Of a DNA stretch of 64,000 nucleotides, positions 1-7,302 are shown piece after piece. The notes beneath the pieces are model-generated. The model was given only the letters and a program-made list of their open reading frames with translations. It was not told where the DNA came from and searched no databases. Source of the DNA: Ezakiella massiliensis (GTDB taxonomy: Bacteria; Bacillota; Clostridia; Tissierellales; Peptoniphilaceae). The position numbers and the translations under genes are program-made. The stretch is from NCBI RefSeq assembly GCF_900120165.1, contig NZ_LT635475.1:930001-994000 (forward strand). Reading direction: 5' to 3'. Within the stretch, counting starts at the first letter, position 1. Each line of letters begins with the position of its first letter.

Positions 1-1360
1 ATACCTCTTCCAAAAATACGAAAACGACCTTCTAACATTCAAGCCTGAAATTGTTGACGACTTGGTAGAAGAAGCCAAACTCACAACCGAATACCAAAAG
101 CTCTTGGCCTCCTGCCAAAAGGACTGGGACGGGGAAAAATTAAATCTCACCCAACTTGGCAAGTACACCCAAGACAAGGACAGAAATGTAAGACAAAAAG
201 CAACCAAGCTAGTAGCTGAATTCTTTAACGAAAACACAGCAAAGCTTGATGAAATTTATGATAAACTCGTAAAGGTTAGAAATTCTATGGCCAAAAAACT
301 GGGCTACAAAAACTATGTAGAACTCGGTTACAAGAGAATGGGCAGGGTTGATTACGACGCAAATGACGTTAAAAATTACCGCGAACAAATCATCTCTGAA
401 ATCGTTCCACTTGCAACAAAACTTCGTGAAAGACAAGCCAAACGCCTTGGCCACGAATTGAAATTCTACGACGAAGGCCTACAATTTGAATCAGGCAACG
501 CCAAACCACACGGCGACAAGGATTGGTGCCTAGACAAGGCCAAGAAAATGTACGCTGAGCTCAGCCCAGAAACAGACGACTTCTTTAGCTTTATGTTAAA
601 GCACGACCTCTTTGACCTTGACTCCAAACCAGGCAAGGCAGGCGGCGGCTACTGCACATACATGTCCAAGTGGAGAAGCCCATTTATCTTTGCCAACTTC
701 AACGGCACAACCCACGACGTGGAAGTTCTAACCCACGAAGCTGGCCACGCCTTCCAAGTTTATAATTCACGCGATTATATCTCAGAATATATTTGGCCTG
801 GCATGGAATCAGCAGAAATTCACTCCATGAGCATGGAATTTTTCACCTGGCCATGGATGGAACTCTTCTTTGAAGGAGAAACTGACAAATTCAAATTCTC
901 CCACCTCCAAGGAGCAATTCTCTTCCTCCCATACGGAGCCCTCATCGACGAATTCCAACACTTCGTTTACGAAAATCCAGACGTAAGCCCTGAAGAAAGA
1001 AGAAAAACTTTCAGAGAACTGGAAAAGAAATATTTACCACACCGCGACTATGATGGAGTAAAAGTCCTCGAAGACGGCGGATATTGGTTTAGACAAGGCC
1101 ATGTATTCAGCGTGCCATTCTATTATATAGACTACACCCTGGCCCAAGTCTGCGCCCTCCAATTCTGGAAGAAAGACCGCGAAGACCACGACAAAGCCTG
1201 GGAAGATTATCTAAACCTATGCAGGGCTGGCGGTACAAAACCATTCCTACAATTAGTTGAACTAGCAAATCTGGAAAACCCATTTGTGGATGGAACGATT
1301 AAGAAGACGGTTGCACCAGTAATCGAGTATTTGGACCAAGTAGACGACAGCAAATTCTAA
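1..1360 (+). CDS. M3 family oligoendopeptidase, 3' part (partial at window start)
   Basis: Zinc endopeptidase of the M3 (PepF/thimet oligopeptidase) family, which degrades short peptides in the cytoplasm. The frame is open through base 2, so the gene begins upstream; the TTG at 62 is only an internal codon. The zinc-binding HEAGH motif lies at about residues 225-229 counted from that TTG. The downstream GMESAEIHSM segment supplies the third zinc ligand (Glu), as in the family. The C-terminal helical part, with Tyr/His-rich substrate residues near YDGVKVLEDGGYWFRQGH, is intact. About 150-170 N-terminal residues are probably missing from the window. The stop is followed within 10 bp by a dispersed repeat and then by a strong hairpin terminator. 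The family is certain; I do not separate PepF from other M3 subgroups. Confidence 0.93.
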   Translation, partial: YLFQKYENDLLTFKPEIVDDLVEEAKLTTEYQKLLASCQKDWDGEKLNLTQLGKYTQDKDRNVRQKATKLVAEFFNENTAKLDEIYDKLVKVRNSMAKKLGYKNYVELGYKRMGRVDYDANDVKNYREQIISEIVPLATKLRERQAKRLGHELKFYDEGLQFESGNAKPHGDKDWCLDKAKKMYAELSPETDDFFSFMLKHDLFDLDSKPGKAGGGYCTYMSKWRSPFIFANFNGTTHDVEVLTHEAGHAFQVYNSRDYISEYIWPGMESAEIHSMSMEFFTWPWMELFFEGETDKFKFSHLQGAILFLPYGALIDEFQHFVYENPDVSPEERRKTFRELEKKYLPHRDYDGVKVLEDGGYWFRQGHVFSVPFYYIDYTLAQVCALQFWKKDREDHDKAWEDYLNLCRAGGTKPFLQLVELANLENPFVDGTIKKTVAPVIEYLDQVDDSKF

Positions 1361-1370
1361 ATTTGTGGAA

Positions 1371-1493
1371 TTTGTGGTTAATTTCGCGACATTCTTGTGA
1401 AAAAATTTTTTAGTCCTCGATGTACACTTGAGTACACCTGCGTCCTAAAAAAATTTATTTCACTTCGAATCTCATCGAAATTCCCTCACAAAA
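1371..1493 (+). repeat. Dispersed repeat element A, copy 1
   Basis: About 123 bp running from TTTGTGGTTAATTTCGCGAC to TTCCCTCACAAA. The reverse complement of 7182-7302 matches it almost base for base. The core is an imperfect hairpin: TTTTTTAG, a GTAC half, a short loop, GTACACC, then CCTAAAAAA. It sits directly behind the peptidase gene. No coding potential is seen. Confidence 0.85.
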
Positions 1494-1526
1494 TATATGT
1501 ATAAAGATTATGTAATTTATAAAATT

Positions 1527-1566
1527 AAAAAAATCTTGCAGGAATAATATCCTGCAAGATTTTTTA
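1527..1566. terminator. Bidirectional intrinsic terminator
   Basis: A perfect stem AATCTTGCAGGA / TCCTGCAAGATT with a 6-nt loop. It is followed by T runs on both strands, so it can end both the peptidase transcript (+) and the small membrane-protein transcript (-). Confidence 0.88.
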
Positions 1567-1959
1567 TATATCAGATATTCTTAATATCATATTTTTTACG
1601 CCTTGACTCACGACTTCTTTCCACTTATCTGTAATAATCCACGCAGTTATAATACATAATGCCGCAAAAGCTAAATACAATATTTTATCAAATGTATTTA
1701 ACTTGTACCCACGCATCATCATAACCAGAGGTACGATACCTACGGCTAAACAGAAAGAAAAAGATTCGCAAACATCAACAATATTTGCAAATATATCGTC
1801 AAGCTGCACAAGGTTTTTTATATGATAAATCATAACTAATAGGACTATCACATTTAAAACTAGCTTAAGCCTTGACCTATTCTTCTCAAGCGTAACCTGT
1901 GTTTTATCTTGTACTTCGCTTTTATTTGAAGCATTGTTTAATCCATATAATTCATTCAT
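1564..1959 (-). CDS. Small membrane protein of unknown function
   Basis: About 131 aa. I do not recognise a family. A soluble, charged N-terminal 30 residues (Asn/Lys/Gln rich) is followed by three likely membrane segments: around LKLVLNVIVLLVMIY, FCLAVGIVPLVMMM and LYLAFAALCIITAWI. The longest frame starts at a TTG at 1986. I prefer the ATG at 1959 because it overlaps the stop of the upstream gene as ATGA (1956-1959), the usual arrangement for translational coupling. The partner gene encodes a small exported protein, so the two probably act together at the membrane. A secreted peptide with its immunity or anchor protein is one possibility, but nothing in the sequence proves it. Confidence 0.6.
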   Translation of the reverse strand: MNELYGLNNASNKSEVQDKTQVTLEKNRSRLKLVLNVIVLLVMIYHIKNLVQLDDIFANIVDVCESFSFCLAVGIVPLVMMMRGYKLNTFDKILYLAFAALCIITAWIITDKWKEVVSQGVKNMILRISDI

Positions 1960-2435
1960 CTCGTATAGATATTGGGTTTTCCCCAACCCCAGTATTTATC
2001 AAAAGTATATTCAACGACTACATAAGAAATCCTTCCATAATAAAAATCTCTTAATGCATTGTACCAAAAGCTAGCATCTTTTGCATCATAAATTTCTGAT
2101 GCAAGACCTACAATTTTGGCAACAGTTACTATTGGTTCAAGAAACAATTCAGCTACGATTTGAGCGGGTAAAGTTTGAATATCTTTTGCTGCTTGCCCAG
2201 TACCATGCCTTCTATCATACTCACGTAAGACATCATCGAAATATAAATGTCTTACAATCCTTGTCCCATCAGCTGGAACCCCAGGTTCGTCAATTGGACC
2301 TTGCCAAGCACTATTATTAAGTTGCACAGACGGCATTTTTATTTTTCTTTCTACTAATACAGCTTTAGACACGTTTGCAAATACAAATGTAAATGCAATC
2401 ATAATAGCTAAAGCCACAGATGATTTTCTTCTCAT
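1956..2435 (-). CDS. Small exported protein of unknown function
   Basis: 159 aa. Residues 1-25 form a clear Sec signal peptide (MRRK, a hydrophobic core, then cleavage near VSKA). The mature part is about 134 aa, rich in aromatic residues, and ends with a Tyr/Trp-rich tail (FDKYWGWGKPN). No cysteines and no lipobox are visible. A good ribosome site (GGAGGTG) lies 6-7 bp before the ATG. The stop overlaps the start of the downstream membrane-protein gene by 4 bp, so the two form a dedicated two-gene unit bounded by a terminator. Function unknown; a bacteriocin-like secreted product is only a guess based on size and context. Confidence 0.65.
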   Translation of the reverse strand: MRRKSSVALAIMIAFTFVFANVSKAVLVERKIKMPSVQLNNSAWQGPIDEPGVPADGTRIVRHLYFDDVLREYDRRHGTGQAAKDIQTLPAQIVAELFLEPIVTVAKIVGLASEIYDAKDASFWYNALRDFYYGRISYVVVEYTFDKYWGWGKPNIYTR

Positions 2436-2756
2436 CTTACACCTCCGTTATTATTTTCTATAAACTGTCGACTGTTTACTATTTGATGTTACCATATATT
2501 TTATATTTTGTCAACTTTAATTAATAATTTTATATACAGATTATTTGATTTGTATAGTTAAAATTCTTGGCATAATTTGGAAGATAAGAATAAATGACCG
2601 ATATAAAATCAGCACACGAAAATTCATCGATAATTCCTCACAAATTCTATCTAAATAAATTTTATAACAGGTTATAATATTTTTTTGTGTTATTTGTTAG
2701 CAAAATTTTTTTACATATTATTTGCACGTAACGAAAACAAAAAATATGGCCTGGGG
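2436..2756. other. AT-rich intergenic stretch; left arm of a hairpin repeat split by the IS
   Basis: No gene seen. The first ~60 bp carry the promoter region of the exported-protein gene. The last ~30 bp (AACGAAAACAAAAAATATGG) match the left arm of the hairpin element that is intact at 5973-6045. The right arm of this copy resumes after the insertion sequence at 4336. Confidence 0.6.
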
Positions 2757-2776
2757 TGTTCCCAAAAAGTTGGACA
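2757..2776 (+). repeat. IS left terminal inverted repeat
   Basis: TGTTCCCAAAAAGTTGGACA pairs imperfectly with the complement of 4316-4335 (about 16 of 20 positions, with small shifts). Confidence 0.75.
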
Positions 2777-2915
2777 AATAATTTGTTCATCTAAAAGAAT
2801 GCTTTCTACTTGCTAACTAAATTTTTGAATGCGATTGTCAAGGGTTGCGAAGCAACTTGCATAGCCCTTGACATAAAGCTTATTCAAAAATTTAAAATTT
2901 GGCAAGAAAGCTTCT

Positions 2916-3848
2916 TTATGCTCTTTCTTTTTCTTCGTAATACTTGGCCCTTTTTTCATTGGGGCTTAGGTAGTTGTTCTTTTCTTTTATTCTTGTGTTG
3001 TTGTAGTATTCCACAAATTCATCTACTGCCTTTTGTAACTGCTCTAGGCTTTTGAATTTTGTTTTACTTAGTTTTTCTCTTTTAATTACTGACCAGAAGC
3101 TTTCTATGACTGAGTTGTCTAGGCAGTTGCCTTTTCTTGACATGCTTTGGTAGATATTATTTTCTTTTAGTAGGTCTTGGTATTCTTTACTGAAGTATAT
3201 GATGCCTTGGTCTGAATGAAATGTTCTTCTGTATTCTGCATTATTGGTTTTTCTTATGGTTTCTTTTGCTAGATCTATGAAGGGTTCTTTTCTCATGTTG
3301 TCTACTACGTTGTATGAGATTATTTTCCTGTCAAATCCATCTATGAAGGCGTTTAGGTAGGCCCATGTATAGTTTTCTTTGTCTTTATATATTTTTACAT
3401 AGGTTGTGTCTGTAAAGAGTTTTAGATTTGGCATTGTGGAGTCAAATCTTCTTTTTATTCTGTTTGGTATGTCTTTTAGGCTTCCTAGGAATGTGTATGG
3501 TTTTCTGGTTTTCTTGGTTTTTATTTGCATGCCCAGTTCTTTGTATAGTCTATGGACTTTTTTTATGTTTATTTCTTCATCCATCTTTAATACTGCGTGT
3601 ATTCTTCTTAGTCCATAGTTTGGATGAGCTTCTCTTATTTCTAGCATTTTAAGTTTTAGTTCTGAGTCTTTGTCAGGCTCTCTCATTCTGTCTAGATTGT
3701 GGTAGAAGGTGGATCTAGCTAGTCCTATTACTTCAAGAATTGTCTTTAGTGGGTATTGTCTTCGGAGGTCTTCGGCAATCCTTGTTTTTTCTTCGTTTTT
3801 TCTTGAAGTCGAATCCTCCTCAACTCTTTTAAATATGCGTTTTCTATT
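2916..3848 (-). CDS. IS3-family transposase OrfB (DDE integrase), reached by -1 frameshift
   Basis: Catalytic half of the IS3 transposase. The frame has an ATG at 3686 (256 aa) but is open back to 3848. The extra N-terminal part reads ...RIAEDLRRQYPLKTILEVIG..., the normal HTH_21 region of OrfB, so translation most likely enters from orfA by -1 slippage rather than at the ATG. The rve integrase core has D in FTDTTYVKIY, D in FHSDQGIIY and E in NSVIESFWSVIKRE, the DDE triad with the usual spacing. The C-terminal YYNNTRIKEKNNYLSPNEK block is also typical. No stop or gap disrupts it. Confidence 0.9.
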   Translation of the reverse strand, partial: NRKRIFKRVEEDSTSRKNEEKTRIAEDLRRQYPLKTILEVIGLARSTFYHNLDRMREPDKDSELKLKMLEIREAHPNYGLRRIHAVLKMDEEINIKKVHRLYKELGMQIKTKKTRKPYTFLGSLKDIPNRIKRRFDSTMPNLKLFTDTTYVKIYKDKENYTWAYLNAFIDGFDRKIISYNVVDNMRKEPFIDLAKETIRKTNNAEYRRTFHSDQGIIYFSKEYQDLLKENNIYQSMSRKGNCLDNSVIESFWSVIKREKLSKTKFKSLEQLQKAVDEFVEYYNNTRIKEKNNYLSPNEKRAKYYEEKERA

Positions 3849-4300
3849 TCAAGTCTTAGTAGCTTCTCATCTTTTTCTTCTAATTTTTTTATGAATTCGT
3901 TCTTGTCATCTATGTTTGAATATTTGCTTTTCTTAAGGTTTTTATCTTTACTCAATTCTTGGCCTTCCCTTCGTATATACTCAGGAAGGAGCCTTTGGTA
4001 GTATTTGTATACCCAGCTTGAAAATGTCATGGCTGGTATGCCATGGCTCTTAGCAAACTTTGTTAGGGCATCTCCCTTCCTTAGGTACAATTCTACTAGA
4101 TTATGTCTTTCTTGTAAAGTTAAGGTGTTTCTTTTGCTTGAGTCCATAAAGGCATCTGGTCCGTATTCGTTGTGTGTTTGGATCCAGCCTTGAAGGGTTG
4201 TTTTGGGGATGTTGTTTATCTTTGTGAATTTTCTAAGTGATAGTTTTGAGTTTAGATATTCTTCTACTTTCTTCTTTTTGTAGTCTTTAGTGTAGTCCAT
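3746..4300 (-). CDS. IS3-family transposase OrfA (helix-turn-helix protein)
   Basis: 184 aa from the ATG at 4300, which has a GGAGGAGAAC ribosome site directly upstream; the longer 206-aa frame starts inside the terminal repeat region and is unlikely. Two helix-turn-helix units (LRKFTKINNIPKTTLQGWI and LTKFAKSHGIPAMTFSSWV) bind the IS ends. They are followed by a Lys/Glu-rich coiled coil with a leucine pattern (EKLLRLEIENAYLKELRRI) used for dimerisation. The two-HTH arrangement is characteristic of the IS150 group. Its 3' end overlaps the orfB frame by about 100 bp. Confidence 0.88.
   Translation of the reverse strand: MDYTKDYKKKKVEEYLNSKLSLRKFTKINNIPKTTLQGWIQTHNEYGPDAFMDSSKRNTLTLQERHNLVELYLRKGDALTKFAKSHGIPAMTFSSWVYKYYQRLLPEYIRREGQELSKDKNLKKSKYSNIDDKNEFIKKLEEKDEKLLRLEIENAYLKELRRIRLQEKTKKKQGLPKTSEDNTH
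3784..3803 (-). promoter_or_regulatory. Probable programmed -1 frameshift site of the IS
   Basis: On the minus strand, orfA reads GAA AAA ACG AAG AAA AAA CAA. Slipping back one base on the second A6 run gives the orfB frame GAA AAA ACA AGG. This agrees with the A6-type slippery sites of IS3 elements; the use of this exact run is inferred. Confidence 0.65.
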
Positions 4301-4335
4301 GTTCTCCTCCTTTTGTGTCCAATTTTCGGGGAACA

Positions 4336-4385
4336 GGACAGCCACCATAAAGGTGGCCGCTACCAACGCTTCGCGTTATTTTTTG
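4336..4385 (+). repeat. Hairpin repeat element (short form), right arm cut off by the IS
   Basis: GCCACC-ATAAA-GGTGGC hairpin followed by CGCTACC and AACGCTTCGCGTTA. It matches the right half of the intact copy at 5973-6045. It belongs to the short ATAAA-loop family described in the findings. Confidence 0.8.
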
Positions 4386-4414
4386 CTTAGTATTTTATTT
4401 ATCTACATGATTAT

Positions 4415-5854
4415 TTATATGAAGAATTGGATTAATTTAAAAATCAGATAAGAAAGGAAAAACTTTGTTTTCTTCCCTCTCTCCACTTTCGGTTCTATGA
4501 AATCCTCTCTTTGGATAAATTCATTATCCCATCCAACTTGTAGGGATTGGTCCAGGGTCGACTGGATTTGGGATATGAAGTCTTGGGTGAAGGCTGGGCT
4601 ATCGACGACGACCATGGTTTCGGTATTTAGATTTACCGACCGGGAATCCATGTTAAAGGACCCGACAAGGGTAATCTGGTCGTCAAAGACCAGGGCCTTG
4701 CCGTGGATTGATTCCTCGCCCAGGTATTCGTAAATATTTATGCCTGTAGCCAAAAACTTTTTCCTTTGAAAGAGATAATTTGGCGAGGCCATGATATTGT
4801 TGGCAGAGTAAAGGGAATTTGTAATGAAGGTCGTGTCTAGGTTCTCACCAAGGGCTGTCAAAAAATCCATAATTGGTTTTGTCCCCGTTGCATAAGGCGT
4901 TTGCACATAGGCGGAAGTCCTCGCCTCCTTAGCCAAATCTGTCAGGTCATTTAGGACCCAGGCTTCGTTTTTGCCAAAGCGGGCTTCAAGGGGATTGTGA
5001 AAGACCTTGATCCTCTTAGCTGTAAAAGTTGCGTCGACAAAATCACTAATAGAACGGTTGTAAAGGTCGCCCTTGTCAGCTAGAAATATTTTGCCATCAG
5101 CCAAGAGCTCTTGAATTTTTTCTGGGTCTGGTCTTTTAACTTTGACTTTCCTGCTAAGTTTATTGGTCCACAGGTCTTCATAATAAGATTCTAAGGCGTC
5201 GACTATACTCAATGGTCCATCGCTTGAATCCTTGACCATAAAAATATCCCAGTCGTGCTTGTTAGCTGCCAATGGATTTGCCAGGGCAAAGTATGGATCT
5301 CCAACATTTCTGCCGCCTGTCAGGGCGTACTTGTTGTCGACCAAAATTATTTTATCGTGGAGGCCTTCAAAAAGTGTCCAGGGCCTGTAAATTTTTACTG
5401 GATTATAACGGCCAAATTCTATATTGGGATGGCTGGCCAGGGCCCGTCTATATTTTTTGGGTAAGCCGCCCATCTTGCCGTCGACCATAAGGCGGATCTT
5501 TACTCCCCGGTCAGCCGCGGCAACCAGCTCACTTAAAAAAGCTTGAGACGAATCGTCAGTATCGATAGCATAATAAACCACGTTCACATAATCCTCAGCC
5601 GCTCGAACCATAGACAGGCGAACCGCAAGTGCATCCGTCGGATCGCCAATGGCCTTGACTCGGTCAGGGCTTATTGAATTTTCTCCTGCTGCCTCCCAGT
5701 CACGGGCCATCTGCAAAGCCGCTTCAGTCCGTGGGTGGTTTTTGGCCGGAATAAAATAAGAAAAAATCCCCGCGACCAAAATATATATTAAAATTATCCA
5801 AAAAATCTTTTTCAAAAATCTAAGCACAAGCGCCATATCAACAAAACCTTTCAT
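4415..5854 (-). CDS. Phospholipase D-like / cardiolipin synthase-like membrane protein
   Basis: About 479 aa. One N-terminal membrane segment (FLKKIFWIILIYILVAGIF) anchors the protein, and two PLD catalytic motifs follow: HDKIILVD in the first half and HGKALVFD with GSFNMDSRS in the second. These are the two HxK(x4)D halves that form one active site in cardiolipin synthases and related phosphatidyltransferases, so the likely role is phospholipid head-group transfer at the membrane. The start is uncertain between two adjacent ATGs (5857 and 5854) behind a GGGGGGAT ribosome site; I take the second, which has better spacing. The gene is alone between repeat-rich gaps. The exact substrate cannot be read from sequence. 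Confidence 0.88.
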   Translation of the reverse strand: MKGFVDMALVLRFLKKIFWIILIYILVAGIFSYFIPAKNHPRTEAALQMARDWEAAGENSISPDRVKAIGDPTDALAVRLSMVRAAEDYVNVVYYAIDTDDSSQAFLSELVAAADRGVKIRLMVDGKMGGLPKKYRRALASHPNIEFGRYNPVKIYRPWTLFEGLHDKIILVDNKYALTGGRNVGDPYFALANPLAANKHDWDIFMVKDSSDGPLSIVDALESYYEDLWTNKLSRKVKVKRPDPEKIQELLADGKIFLADKGDLYNRSISDFVDATFTAKRIKVFHNPLEARFGKNEAWVLNDLTDLAKEARTSAYVQTPYATGTKPIMDFLTALGENLDTTFITNSLYSANNIMASPNYLFQRKKFLATGINIYEYLGEESIHGKALVFDDQITLVGSFNMDSRSVNLNTETMVVVDSPAFTQDFISQIQSTLDQSLQVGWDNEFIQREDFIEPKVERGKKTKFFLSYLIFKLIQFFI

Positions 5855-5969
5855 CATATCCCCCCAAATAAGTATAAAATTACATTTACGAATGACTATT
5901 TGTTTATATATACCCACTTGTCCTATCGACCCCCCACATGTCCATAAAAATTCAGAGTCTAATTAGGAA

Positions 5970-6045
5970 ATGAAAACAAAAAAATATGGCTACCATACAT
6001 AAAGGTAGCCTCTACAACGCTTCGCGTATTTTTTGTTTTGATTTT
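5970..6045 (+). repeat. Hairpin repeat element (short form), intact copy
   Basis: Nested palindrome: outer arms GAAAACAAAAAAATA and TATTTTTTGTTTT enclose GGCTACC-ATACATAAA-GGTAGCC, then TCTACAACGCTTCGCG. This is the intact reference for the copy split by the IS at 2730/4336. Confidence 0.82.
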
Positions 6046-6081
6046 AATAATATAATAGATGTATTTTGTGTGTGAATATTT

Positions 6082-6627
6082 TTAAATGCTTTTCACCATT
6101 TTTATGTCACTATATCGGGAACCGTTCTTTAAGATAATGGCATCGGGAATCTCTCCCACCTGAATGTATCCAAGTTTATCGTAGAGGATCCTGCCTCTTT
6201 CATTTCCTGAATAATAATCCAACTCCAATTGGGAAAGCCCCAAAACCCTTGCATATTCTTCAAGGCAAAGAAGTAGTTTCCTTCCTATTCCTAGATTCCA
6301 AAATTCTTTTAATACCGCCAACGCGACATTTCCTCGATGGCACATCTTCTTTCTACTAAGTCTTGTGATCGTCCCATTTGCGATTAACCTTCCATCCATT
6401 TCAACAACAAGCATAAGGGTGCCCTCGGATTCGTTAAAGCCCTGAATCATTTTTGCCTCATCTTCGGCAGTCATGGTTATTTCTTCTGGATAAGAATTTA
6501 AAAAATCAGATTCCCCCATAATAGTTTTTAGGTATTCAACCATTTGGTCAGCGTCCTTTACCTCAATCTCTCGGATTTTGCAGATTCGACCATCTTTTAA
6601 TTCAAAATTCTCAGCTTTAAATTTCAT
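6082..6627 (-). CDS. GNAT-family N-acetyltransferase
   Basis: 181 aa. Transfers an acetyl group from acetyl-CoA to an amine of unknown identity. The acetyl-CoA pocket motif is [21 protein letters not shown], the Q/RxxGxG/A loop with its helix. It is followed by beta-5 and the [23 protein letters not shown] segment, typical of RimI-like acetyltransferases. The length is normal for a single-domain GNAT. An ATG with a GAGGGA ribosome site gives the start. It stands alone on the minus strand with repeat-filled gaps on both sides, so context gives no hint of substrate. Confidence 0.85.
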   Translation of the reverse strand: MKFKAENFELKDGRICKIREIEVKDADQMVEYLKTIMGESDFLNSYPEEITMTAEDEAKMIQGFNESEGTLMLVVEMDGRLIANGTITRLSRKKMCHRGNVALAVLKEFWNLGIGRKLLLCLEEYARVLGLSQLELDYYSGNERGRILYDKLGYIQVGEIPDAIILKNGSRYSDIKMVKSI

Positions 6628-6664
6628 ATAATCCCTCGCATAGGTTTTTAAAAAATATTTTCAA

Positions 6665-6960
6665 TTGCCAAATATTAAAAATGCCTCACGCATACAAGAT
6701 GCGATCAGCATTTTTCGGTCCACATTCTCCTTAAGATTATTGCAAGCAAGCAGGATTTTTTAATAAGAATCCATAGGAGAAGGAGTTTTTCTCGCCCACG
6801 GGACATCGAGTCTCCGTGTGCGAGGTGTCCACAATAAAGTGGACGGTACATAGCTACACGAACATTGATCAGGATATGAGCAAGGCCGCAAACATCCGTT
6901 ACAACGCTCCGCGTATTTTTTGTTTTTTATTAATATGATAAATTTTTGACTTTTGGGGCA
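6665..6960 (+). repeat. Composite hairpin repeats (5' fragment plus two hairpin types)
   Basis: No gene. Contains, in order: a 5' fragment of the long element (GTCCACATTCTCC...GATTATTGCA, 6698-6725); a CACGGGACATCGAGTCTCCG hairpin (6795-6825, stem CTCGCCCACGG / CCGTGTGCGAG); a short-form hairpin GTCCAC-AATAAA-GTGGAC followed by GGTAC (6828-6850); and the tail ACAACGCTCCGCGTATTTTT also seen at 6013. Confidence 0.8.
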
Positions 6961-6970
6961 AGACTTTTGC

Positions 6971-7147
6971 GGGCGACATTCTCCTCAGATTGTTGTACCC
7001 AATCAAACAAAATTTTTTGGCCGAAATAAATCGGCCGCTACATGAAAATTTTGTTTTCTTGGACAACAAGTTGCGTGAGTCACTGCTAGCCAATCATCTT
7101 CACGCTTTCGCGCTCGATTCTTGGGCAGGGCTGCAAGTCGCCCCTAC
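6971..7147 (+). repeat. Structured repeat, long form, copy L1
   Basis: Outer stem GGGCGAC (6971) / GTCGCCC (7137) plus the CTAC tail. Inside are conserved blocks TCCTCAGA, GTTGCGTGAGTC, GCTAGCCAATC and TTGGGCAGGGCTGCAAG. A second stem TTGTTGT / ACAACAA encloses a nested short-form hairpin GGCCGA-AATAAA-TCGGCC-GCTAC (7019-7041), flanked by AAAATTTT arms. Copies L2 (15391) and L3 (19984) have different stem sequences that remain paired. Confidence 0.8.
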
Positions 7148-7181
7148 AACGTTCTAATGCAAATCCGTTTGATATTAATTA

Positions 7182-7302
7182 TTTGCGAGGAAATTTCGAT
7201 GAGATTCGAAGTGAAAGAAATTTTTTAGGACGCAGGTGTACTCAAGCGTACATCGAGGACTAAAAAATTTTTTCACGAGAATGTCGCGAAATTAACCGCA
7301 AA
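7182..7302 (-). repeat. Dispersed repeat element A, copy 2 (overlaps the hisS stop codon)
   Basis: Reverse-complement copy of 1371-1493. Read on the minus strand, it begins in the last codons of hisS: the shared string TGCGGTTAATTTCGCGAC supplies the final Cys-Gly codons and the TAA. Confidence 0.85.

Larger units (their letters stand above)
2757..4335 (-). mobile_element. IS3-family insertion sequence (IS150-like)
   Basis: About 1.58 kb. Imperfect terminal inverted repeats read TGTTCCCAAAAAGTTGGACA at the left and TGTTCCCCGAAAATTGGACA on the complement of the right end. Both begin TG, as the family does. It carries orfA (helix-turn-helix protein) and orfB (DDE integrase) in overlapping frames with an A-rich slip site, the normal IS3 design. 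I could not find a clean 3-4 bp target duplication (left flank GGG, right flank GGA). The insertion interrupts a dispersed hairpin element whose two arms lie on either side. Both genes are full length, so it may be active. Confidence 0.9.

Noticed and set aside
2751..4341. Target-site duplication of the insertion sequence
   Set aside because: Flanks GGG and GGA do not match over 3-4 bp, so no duplication is claimed.
6899..7093. 64-aa minus-strand frame
   Set aside because: It runs through structured repeat L1; no ribosome site or recognisable protein.
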